NCBI GenBank assembly: GCA_001789555.1
Contig: MFZZ01000009.1
Coordinates: 1,093-47,549, forward strand
Direction of reading: 5' to 3'
Source of the DNA: Candidatus Roizmanbacteria bacterium RIFCSPHIGHO2_12_FULL_38_13
GTDB lineage: Bacteria > Patescibacteriota > Microgenomatia > UBA1406 > GWC2-37-13
Length of the DNA: 46,457 bases
The position numbers were made by a program, and so were the translations under genes. This document shows positions 40,937 to 46,457 of the stretch, one piece after another. The notes beneath the pieces are model-generated. The model searched no databases, had not been told where the DNA came from, and worked only from the letters and a program-made list of their open reading frames with translations. Positions within the stretch are counted from its first letter, which is position 1, and every line of letters starts with the position of its first letter.

Positions 40937-41182
40937 TTACTTTATTGACTGATTTAACTTTTTAACAACAATAAAATGTTTTTGTTTTGACAGTGGTCGA
41001 GTTTGTGTAATAGTGACAACATCTCCTTCTTTAATATCAGGAAGATCGTTGTGGGCCATAAATTTTTTATGTTTTGTGATGACCTTGTGATACACAGGAT
41101 GGCGGAATTTGGTCTCTACCCGAACCACGACCGTTTTTTGCATTCGTGTTGAAACAACAGTACCGGTGAATATTATATTCAT
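40937..41182 (-). CDS. rpsQ: 30S ribosomal protein S17
   Basis: 81 residues: FTGTVVSTRMQKTVVVRVETKFRHPVYHKVITKHKKFMAHND, then EGDVVTITQTRPLSKQKHFIVVKKL. OB fold binding 16S helix 11. Starts 4 bases after rpmC. Confidence 0.96.
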   Translation of the reverse strand: MNIIFTGTVVSTRMQKTVVVRVETKFRHPVYHKVITKHKKFMAHNDLPDIKEGDVVTITQTRPLSKQKHFIVVKKLNQSIK

Positions 41183-41186
41183 AAAA

Positions 41187-41423
41187 TTATTGTTTTTGTC
41201 CAGAGGACAACCCGCCTTTTGCGGAAACTTCTGACTCCTTATTTGTAATCATTGTCAAAATTGCGGCCAGTCTTTTTTGCTTTTTAAAAAGCCAATTTGT
41301 ATCTTTTTCCTGTTTTACTTTGCGTTCTACTTTCAATTTAGCAATCTCACTGCCAAGCGCAACTACTTCTTTGTTTAGATCATCAATGGATTTTGCGTAC
41401 AGCTCCTTGGTTAATTTTTTCAT
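41187..41423 (-). CDS. rpmC: 50S ribosomal protein L29
   Basis: 78 residues: two-helix protein MKKLTKELYAKSIDDLNKEVVALGSEIAKLKVERKVKQEKDTNWLFKKQKRLAAILTMITNKE, near the tunnel exit. The last ~12 residues (SAKGGLSSGQKQ) are encoded by GTCCAGAGG...CCCGCC...GCGG, which looks like a decayed copy of the palindrome in rplQ. Overlaps rplP by 4 bases. Confidence 0.92.
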   Translation of the reverse strand: MKKLTKELYAKSIDDLNKEVVALGSEIAKLKVERKVKQEKDTNWLFKKQKRLAAILTMITNKESEVSAKGGLSSGQKQ

Positions 41424-41830
41424 ACGTTACGTGAAACAACTTTTGTACGTACCGACAGTTTTGAGCCAACACTTTTTAATACTGCGTGACTTGATGCATT
41501 GTCAAGACCGTCTATCTCAAAAAGCACCTTTCCCGGCACTACAGAGGCCACAAAATAGGCGACATCGCCCTTGCCTGCCCCCATCGTTACTTCCGGAGGT
41601 TTTTTTGAATAAGGTTTGTCGGGAAAAATCCTGATCCAAAACTTACCTTCTTTACGCGTTGCACGGGCAAGCACCACACGAGCGGCCTCAATCTGTCGAT
41701 CTTTGATCCATCCAGGCTCGGTTGCCTTCAGTCCATGGCTTGCAAAATTAAGGGTATTGCCTTTAACGGCAATAGTCCGCCATGAACCTCTGAACTGTTT
41801 TCTATATTTCTGTCTTTTTGGTGCTAACAT
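41420..41830 (-). CDS. rplP: 50S ribosomal protein L16
   Basis: 136 residues from MLAPKRQKYRKQFRG (ATG 41828-41830); the track adds 11 residues that overlap rpsC. Core: LNFASHGLKATEPGWIKDRQIEAARVVLARATRKEGKFWIRIFPDKPYSKKPPEVTMGAGKGDVAYFVASVVPGKVLFEIDG. Binds near the A and P tRNAs. Confidence 0.97.
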   Translation of the reverse strand: MLAPKRQKYRKQFRGSWRTIAVKGNTLNFASHGLKATEPGWIKDRQIEAARVVLARATRKEGKFWIRIFPDKPYSKKPPEVTMGAGKGDVAYFVASVVPGKVLFEIDGLDNASSHAVLKSVGSKLSVRTKVVSRNV

Positions 41831-41834
41831 ATTT

Positions 41835-42482
41835 TTATGCCTGACATATCCAAACTTTAACACCCACGTATCCAGATTTGGTCAAAGCAGGATACTTGGC
41901 AAACTCTACTCGTTCCCTAATAGTTGAGTTTGGGATAGTCCCTTTAAAATATTTTTCTCTTCGTGAAATCTCCGCTCCCGAGATACGTCCTCCAAGTTGA
42001 ATACGTACTCCACGGGCTCCGGCTTCCATGACGCGGCTCATCGTGCTGTGTACCACTGCGCGGTGAGGGAAATTACGTGCCAATTTCTCGGCTATCGATT
42101 GAGCAACATAATAAGGGTGTGTGTATGGTTTCTTTACAGGTTCAATTTTCAGTTCAATCCGCGATTGTTTTTGCTTCTCGTCTTTTAGGTTTTTGATATG
42201 GGAAACAATAATTTTCTTTACATCCTCAAGACCTTTTCCGCCACGACCGATGATCATACCCGGCTTAACCGAATAAATAATCACGGTTATTTTTTTTATA
42301 GCACGTTCTATCATGATATCGGTTACACCGGCATAACTATACTTATCCATGAGCTGCTTTCTGATCTTTGCATCCTCATAAACAGACTCACGATATGTTT
42401 TTTTATTTGAAAAAAACCACCGCGAGCTCCAGTTATAGATTATTCCCAATCGTAGTCCGTGTGGATGTACTTTTTGACCCAT
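41835..42482 (-). CDS. rpsC: 30S ribosomal protein S3
   Basis: 215 residues: MGQKVHPHGLRLGIIYNWSSRWFF, KH domain with VIIYSVKPGMIIGRGGKGLEDVKKII, then RRAVVHSTMSR-type segment and GRISGAEISRREKYFKGTIPNSTIRERVEFA. Forms the mRNA entry site with S4 and S5. Confidence 0.97.
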   Translation of the reverse strand: MGQKVHPHGLRLGIIYNWSSRWFFSNKKTYRESVYEDAKIRKQLMDKYSYAGVTDIMIERAIKKITVIIYSVKPGMIIGRGGKGLEDVKKIIVSHIKNLKDEKQKQSRIELKIEPVKKPYTHPYYVAQSIAEKLARNFPHRAVVHSTMSRVMEAGARGVRIQLGGRISGAEISRREKYFKGTIPNSTIRERVEFAKYPALTKSGYVGVKVWICQA

Positions 42483-42484
42483 AT

Positions 42485-42922
42485 TTATTTACTAATTTTT
42501 TTACTTTCAACCTTAGTCTTTTTAATTTCCTTGTCCGCCGACTTCGTCTGCCCAGAGGCTAGCTTCTTCGGGCCGACGGCCGAAGCGGATTTTTTTTCAA
42601 CAATTATTATCTTTATATGGGACATGCGTCTTTTTATAGGTTTTGCCATTCCGCGAGATCCCGGCTTATGCCTTTTTAACACATTACCTTCCTCTACAGC
42701 GAAAAGCTTAAATTCTAACATATCATCCTTGAGTTTTAAAGTATTTGTCGCGTTGGAAATCGCCGATTTAATAACTTTATAAAAAACCCTTGCCTGTTCA
42801 TTTGAGGTATACATCAAAAAATCTAGAGCCAAGTGAGGCGGCATGCTTTTGATCCTGTTTAGCATCATGCGCAACTTTTTTGGTGAGGCTTTTAGATTTT
42901 TGAAATATGTTAAAGATTCCAT
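42485..42922 (-). CDS. rplV: 50S ribosomal protein L22 with repeat-encoded tail
   Basis: 145 residues. Core: KNLKASPKKLRMMLNRIKSMPPHLALDFLMYTSNEQARVFYKVIKSAISNA and the tunnel hairpin KRHKPGSRGMAKPIKRRMSHIKIIIVEK. The extra tail (about 35 residues, SASAVGPKKLASGQTKSADKE...) overlaps the near-palindrome at 42566-42585. Precedes rpsC directly; rpsS is missing from its usual place upstream. Confidence 0.95.
   Translation of the reverse strand: MESLTYFKNLKASPKKLRMMLNRIKSMPPHLALDFLMYTSNEQARVFYKVIKSAISNATNTLKLKDDMLEFKLFAVEEGNVLKRHKPGSRGMAKPIKRRMSHIKIIIVEKKSASAVGPKKLASGQTKSADKEIKKTKVESKKISK
42535..42592. repeat. Composite palindromic repeat inside the rplV tail
   Basis: Core CTTCGGGCCGACGGCCGAAG at 42566-42585 is a near-palindrome. 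The outer ends TCCGCCGACTTC and GAAGCGGA are also roughly inverted. The unit is in frame. Confidence 0.68.
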
Positions 42923-42928
42923 GTTGTT

Positions 42929-43693
42929 TTAGCTACGAGACGAAACAATTAACTTTGAACTCCATTTATTTGGTTTTCGCGTCTTTTTGCCACGAGCTGG
43001 TTTGCCCCACGGTGTTTTTGGATGCATTCCCTCGCCGCTTCGGCCTTCACCACCACCATGAGGATGCGTCCTCGGGTTTTGCGCCGTTCCTCGAACAGTT
43101 GGACGTATTCCCATTAGACGACTGCGTCCGGCTCTGCCGATAACTTCGTCTTTGTGGGTAATGTTTGACACGCGACCAACAGTCGCAAAACATTCACTCT
43201 GAAATCGGCGAACCTCACCCGAAGAAAGTTTTATGTGAACATAAGGTCCTTCCTTGGCGATAACAGTGGCGAATGTACCGGCTCCTCGTGTCATCATGCC
43301 CCCCTGTCCCGGATACATCTCTATATTGTGAACTTCAACACCGACTGGAATATTCTTAAGCTGAAGCGCATTGCCGATTTTTATTTCAGCTTTTTCTTTT
43401 GAAACCACTTTATCTCCTATCTGTAAATTCGTCGGTGCGAGAATATACCTTTTTTCTTTATCTTCATAAGTTACCAAAGCAATAAATGCATTTCTGTTCG
43501 GATCAAATTCGAGATGATTTACAGTGGCGACTATATCGCGTTTGTCACGCTTGAAATCTATCAATCGATAATAACGTTTTTGTCTTTTGCCTTGATGTCT
43601 AACTGTAATTTTTCCACTTGAGTCACGACCGCTGTGTTTTTTCAGGATCTTGATCAAACCTTTTTGTGGATTTTGTGTTTTTGGTATTTGCAT
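42929..43693 (-). CDS. rplB: 50S ribosomal protein L2
   Basis: 254 residues: DSSGKITVRHQGKRQKRYYRLIDFKR, IGNALQLKNIPVGVEVHNIEMYPGQGGMMTRGAGTFATVI, VSNITHKDEVIGRAGRSRLMGIRPTVRGTAQNPRTHPHGGGEGRSGEGM. The C-terminal HPHGGG site near the peptidyl transferase centre is intact. The N-terminus is about 20 residues shorter than in E. coli. Confidence 0.97.
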   Translation of the reverse strand: MQIPKTQNPQKGLIKILKKHSGRDSSGKITVRHQGKRQKRYYRLIDFKRDKRDIVATVNHLEFDPNRNAFIALVTYEDKEKRYILAPTNLQIGDKVVSKEKAEIKIGNALQLKNIPVGVEVHNIEMYPGQGGMMTRGAGTFATVIAKEGPYVHIKLSSGEVRRFQSECFATVGRVSNITHKDEVIGRAGRSRLMGIRPTVRGTAQNPRTHPHGGGEGRSGEGMHPKTPWGKPARGKKTRKPNKWSSKLIVSSRS

Positions 43694-43727
43694 TTTATTT
43701 TTATTAATCTATGCGCTATCCGCTTAT

Positions 43728-44015
43728 TTATGATTGCGGGAAAAGATCTATCGTGCCTTTTGTAACTTTGATATAGGCAATTTTTTTGTCGGGAAGGATA
43801 CGAGGCACCATGCGTCGACCGATCCGTTTTTCCTTGCCTTTTCGAGTTATTACCGAAACAGATGAAATCGAAACCTTATATAAATCTTCCAAGGCTTTGG
43901 AAATTTGATGTTTATTTGCACGCTTGTTAACCTCAAATGCATAAACACTAGCCTGTGCCAGGGTGCTTGATTTTTCGGTAATTATCGGGCGGATTATAAC
44001 TTCGTTTGATTTCAT
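43728..44015 (-). CDS. rplW: 50S ribosomal protein L23
   Basis: 95 residues: VIIRPIITEKSSTLAQASVYAFEVNKRANKHQISKALEDLYKVSISSVSVI, RKGKEKRIGRRM, KKAYIKV-type end. Docking site for trigger factor and SRP at the tunnel exit. Overlaps rplD by 4 bases. Confidence 0.95.
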   Translation of the reverse strand: MKSNEVIIRPIITEKSSTLAQASVYAFEVNKRANKHQISKALEDLYKVSISSVSVITRKGKEKRIGRRMVPRILPDKKIAYIKVTKGTIDLFPQS

Positions 44016-44707
44016 TTTTTTACGGTCAAATGCTTAACTAATACATCTAGTGCATCACCTACGAAAACCAATACATCACTTTGAAACACTTCATAAGGAT
44101 TTAAGGTTGTCGCTCCTATGAGCGAGATTCGGGCAATATTGCGACTTGACAATACAAATCCATTTTTTGATAACTGTGGCAGAACAAACAAGATTTTTTT
44201 GCCACTAAGTTTTAATGTGTTTAGGAGATCAGCAATTTTTTTGGTTTTTGGTTTCATGGAAAGTGCATCCTTGTCAACGCCAATTACGGCTTTTTGCTTT
44301 GCTTTATAACTCAAAGATATACAAAGCGCCTGTCTCCTTTGTTTTTTGTTTAGGCTTTTAGAAAAAACTCTGGGTTTTGGACCAAAAGCAACACCGCCAC
44401 CAACAAAGATCGGCTCTTTACCCGATCCATGACGTGCTCGACCCGTACCTTTTTGGCGATACATTTTTGCCGTTGTACCGACAACCTCCGCACGAGTTTT
44501 TGTTGAAACTGTTCCTTGGCGTTGGTTCTGACTATAAACACGCATGTATTGTGCAATAAGCGCATCATTTTCCTTGTGTCCGAAAATATCAGGTGTAAGA
44601 TCCGCGGTTGATCCTGATTTACCAGTTAAATCATATATCGGTATCTCTAACCTTTTGGTTTCACTGGCTTTAGTCTTTGCTGGTATTTTTTGTTTAACTT
44701 TATCCAT
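44012..44707 (-). CDS. rplD: 50S ribosomal protein L4
   Basis: 231 residues: YMRVYSQNQRQGTVSTKTRAEVVGTTAKMYRQKGTGRARHGSGKEPIFVGGGVAFGPKPRVFSKSLNKKQRRQALCISL, the tunnel loop and globular core. In enterics L4 represses the S10 operon through leader attenuation and initiation; whether it acts on the terminator-bearing leader upstream of rplC here is unknown. Confidence 0.96.
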   Translation of the reverse strand: MDKVKQKIPAKTKASETKRLEIPIYDLTGKSGSTADLTPDIFGHKENDALIAQYMRVYSQNQRQGTVSTKTRAEVVGTTAKMYRQKGTGRARHGSGKEPIFVGGGVAFGPKPRVFSKSLNKKQRRQALCISLSYKAKQKAVIGVDKDALSMKPKTKKIADLLNTLKLSGKKILFVLPQLSKNGFVLSSRNIARISLIGATTLNPYEVFQSDVLVFVGDALDVLVKHLTVKK

Positions 44708-44715
44708 AGTGTCTA

Positions 44716-45390
44716 TTATGATAACGAACGAACTTCAACCAAAGCTCCCGTTGCGCCGGGTATCAAACCCGAAACAGTCATTGACTCATCTGCGACTTGG
44801 ACAACGTGTAAGTTTTTTACCGTCTTTCGGCCGCCGCCCATGCGACCGGCCATACGTCGACCTTTAAATACTCGGCCCGGCGTAGTACCCGAACCTATCG
44901 ATCCTGGTGCTCGTTCACGGTCGGATTGACCATGTGTACGAGGACCTCCCGAAAACTTATGTCGACGGACAACTCCTTGAAAACCTTTTCCTTTTGCGGT
45001 TGCAGAAACATCGACCAAGTCACCGATCTTAAATAATACAGCCGGTTTTACCTCGTCACCGATAAATAATTTTGTCTCGCCAAGCTGAATTCCAGTCTTT
45101 TTTTCTTCATCTATTTTTTGGATCGTCTTGTCATTTGCTTCAAAACGGAACTCCTTTAAATGAAGAAGCGGGGTTTTTTTCCCCGCTTTTATGTATTGTC
45201 CTGCTACTGATTTGACAATTTTTTTAGTTATGCCGAAACCAAGTTGTATAGCAGCATAGCCATCAACTTGTGGCCATTTAACATTGACGAGTATACATGA
45301 AGCAGTCGTCAACTTTGTTACAGGTACTCTCATACCTTTTTCGTTAATAACCTGTGTTTGACTGGTTTTTTTTCCTAAAATTGCTTTCAT
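44716..45390 (-). CDS. rplC: 50S ribosomal protein L3
   Basis: 224 residues from MKAILGKKTSQTQ (ATG 45388-45390), the usual L3 start; an in-frame ATG at 45397-45399 is also possible. Core: YAAIQLGFG, KGKGFQGVVRRHKFSGGPRTHGQSDRERAPGSIGSGTTPGRVFKGRRMAGRMGGG. First gene after the promoter and leader at 45400-45612. Confidence 0.95.
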   Translation of the reverse strand: MKAILGKKTSQTQVINEKGMRVPVTKLTTASCILVNVKWPQVDGYAAIQLGFGITKKIVKSVAGQYIKAGKKTPLLHLKEFRFEANDKTIQKIDEEKKTGIQLGETKLFIGDEVKPAVLFKIGDLVDVSATAKGKGFQGVVRRHKFSGGPRTHGQSDRERAPGSIGSGTTPGRVFKGRRMAGRMGGGRKTVKNLHVVQVADESMTVSGLIPGATGALVEVRSLS

Positions 45391-45484
45391 AATTTTCATT
45401 GATAAAGTTAAAGTTCCCCGAATACTATATTCGGAGAGCTAAAAATCGCCCAAATCCCGATTTTAGTTCGGGAGATGAGGATTT

Positions 45485-45510
45485 AAAAAAAATAGCCCCA
45501 GACTGGGGCT
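45485..45510 (-). terminator. Intrinsic terminator in the rplC leader
   Basis: Minus strand AGCCCCA-GTC-TGGGGCT followed by A and eight T residues. It lies between a promoter (45584-45612) and rplC, so it is a possible attenuator. CCAGA just upstream (in ACCAGATGG) could compete for TCTGG of the stem. Confidence 0.78.
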
Positions 45511-45583
45511 TTGGTCGCGGACCATCTGGTTCTTGTAATTAGTACAATTTCTTACAAAAAATTGACATGTACATTAAGTTTAG

Positions 45584-45612
45584 ATTATATAATACGTAAC
45601 CTTTATGTTCAA
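45584..45612 (-). promoter_or_regulatory. Sigma-70-type promoter upstream of rplC
   Basis: TTGAAC (45607-45612), 17-base spacer, TATAAT (45584-45589) on the minus strand. The -10 and spacing are consensus. The -10 overlaps the self-complementary ATTATATAAT, and a plus-strand TTGACA at 45562-45567 lies on the other side. Confidence 0.8.
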
Positions 45613-45638
45613 GTAGATTTCAAAATTGAGATAAGCGT

Positions 45639-45947
45639 TCACATTTTTACCTCTACCTCAACACCCGCCGGTAGTTCGAGATGCATGAGTGAATCAATTG
45701 TTTGGTTAGTGGGATTAACTATTTCAAGAAGTCGTTTATGAATTATGAGCCCAAAGTGTTCCCGAGAATCTTTGTCAGTAAAAGGAGATTTGTTGACTAC
45801 ATAAACCTCTTTTCTTGTAGGGAGTGGCACAGGACCGACCACCGAGGCACCGGTCTTTATCGCCGTGTCAACAAGTTTTTGACAGGTCTCGTCTATGAGA
45901 CGATGATCATACGACTTTAATCTAATACGAATTTTACCCTTGGGCAT
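45639..45947 (-). CDS. rpsJ: 30S ribosomal protein S10
   Basis: 102 residues: KIRIRLKSYDHRLIDETCQKLVDTAIKTGASVVGPVPLPTRKEVYVVNKSPFTDKDSREHFGLIIHKRLLEI, LPAGVEVEVKM. Also the NusE partner in antitermination. Here it lies with tuf, cut off from the rest of the S10 genes by a promoter and a terminator. Confidence 0.97.
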   Translation of the reverse strand: MPKGKIRIRLKSYDHRLIDETCQKLVDTAIKTGASVVGPVPLPTRKEVYVVNKSPFTDKDSREHFGLIIHKRLLEIVNPTNQTIDSLMHLELPAGVEVEVKM

Positions 45948-45974
45948 TGTAAAAGTGCAAAAAAATGAAAATGT

Positions 45975-46457
45975 TTACTTTGTTACTTTGGTTACGACTC
46001 CAGCTCCGACAGTGTGACCACCCTCGCGGATAGCAAACTTCAAGCCTTCTTCAAGCGCAATCGGATAGATCAGCTTGGCGCTAATTTTGATATTATCGCC
46101 CGGCATGACCATTTCTACACCTGATGGCAACTGAATTTCACCGGTTACATCAGTTGTTCTGATATAAAACTGTGGTCTATATCCTTTGAAAAATGGAGTA
46201 TGACGTCCGCCTTCTTCTTTTTTCAAAACATAGATTTCAGCTTCAAATTCGGTGTGAGGGGTAACACTGCCTGGTTTGGCAATGACCTGACCTCTTTCAA
46301 CATCATCTTTTTCTACTCCTCTAAGCAAAAGACCTGTGTTGTCTCCCGCTCTTGCCTCATCAAGTGTTTTGCGGAACATCTCAATTCCGGTGACGACTGT
46401 TTTACTGGAAGCTTTAATACCAACGATCTCAACTTCGTCATTAACTTTAAGTTCACT
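45975..46457 (-). CDS. tuf: Elongation factor Tu, C-terminal part (5' end outside the window)
   Basis: About 160 residues of domains 2 and 3: reading runs to the window edge ([14 protein letters not shown] before the [14 protein letters not shown] of the track). [81 protein letters not shown] are EF-Tu hallmarks. Delivers aminoacyl-tRNA to the ribosome. The GTPase domain lies beyond the end of the window. Confidence 0.97.
   Translation of the reverse strand, partial: SELKVNDEVEIVGIKASSKTVVTGIEMFRKTLDEARAGDNTGLLLRGVEKDDVERGQVIAKPGSVTPHTEFEAEIYVLKKEEGGRHTPFFKGYRPQFYIRTTDVTGEIQLPSGVEMVMPGDNIKISAKLIYPIALEEGLKFAIREGGHTVGAGVVTKVTK

Larger units (their letters stand above)
45400..45638 (-). promoter_or_regulatory. 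Leader region of the rplC-led ribosomal operon
   Basis: The 239-base gap between rpsJ and rplC holds, in transcript order, a promoter, an 11-codon ORF (45539-45574), a TGGTC-CGC-GACCA hairpin, the terminator at 45485-45510, a CCCGA/TCGGG stem and a CCGAATA-TAG-TATTCGG stem close to the start codon. The several stems suggest control at transcription or translation level. Confidence 0.65.

Noticed and set aside
45562-45593. Plus-strand TTGACA followed by TATATA as a divergent promoter
   Set aside because: Spacing is 18-20 and transcription would run antisense to rpsJ and tuf; the minus-strand promoter fits better.
1-46457. CRISPR array, tRNA or rRNA genes
   Set aside because: No spaced direct repeats and no tRNA-like TTCGA/acceptor pairings were found in the intergenic stretches read.

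Overview
This window looks like a piece of a Patescibacteria/CPR genome, most likely Microgenomates-like; that placement is inferred from gene content and was not computed. Supporting signs are the absence of an L30 gene between rpsE and rplO, the DUF4012 protein, a small-cell style pilus and envelope gene set, terse operons with overlapping genes, low-complexity tails on ribosomal proteins, and many short palindromic repeats. TGA acts as a normal stop codon (rpmJ, rpmG, aroD), so this is not a TGA-recoding lineage. Almost everything is on the minus strand. The plus-strand exceptions are a Tat-type metalloprotease and an RRM protein.

Positions 1-8270 hold one long aromatic amino acid operon, transcribed right to left: DAHP synthase, chorismate mutase, tyrA, pheA, aroB, aroA, aroK, aroE, aroD and aroC (cut by the window edge). 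Together they run from central metabolites to chorismate and on to the Phe and Tyr precursors; there is no trp branch. In front of the operon is the most striking signal in the window. A consensus-like promoter is followed almost at once by a 25-codon ORF whose centre reads FYFYFYF. Mutually exclusive stems come next, then an intrinsic terminator whose T-run touches the DAHP synthase start codon. This is the architecture of ribosome-mediated transcription attenuation by Phe/Tyr supply, and the leader lacks Trp codons just as the operon lacks trp genes.

Positions 8295-20945 hold cell-envelope and housekeeping genes. These are rpsT with pilN, pilO and two membrane-anchored proteins; a membrane-anchored protein; glycyl-tRNA synthetase; a short RecO; DUF4012; an undecaprenyl-phosphate sugar transferase; mannose-1-phosphate guanylyltransferase; a glycosyltransferase carrying two in-frame palindromic insertions; a DinB-like protein; a tandem pair of anchored paralogues; and an unrecognised 172-residue protein. 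A nested MITE-like element sits at about 19332-19518.

Positions 20988-29133 are accessory. They hold a PlsC-like acyltransferase, a divergent Tat-signal HExxH metalloprotease, an AT-rich type II restriction-modification pair, a secreted small protein, an RRM RNA-binding protein and two glycosyltransferases separated by a two-hairpin repeat.

Positions 29154-46457 are the fused str/S10/spc/alpha ribosomal cluster, from tuf (cut) to rpsI. Three things are unusual. rpsS (S19) is displaced to between rpsN and rpsH. adk carries a second P-loop kinase domain. A promoter plus terminator-bearing leader lies between rpsJ and rplC. rpmJ and rpmG are missing from the ORF track and were found by reading the intergenic sequence. 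Palindromic repeats are embedded in the C-terminal tails of several ribosomal proteins and in the ends of aroD and aroE.
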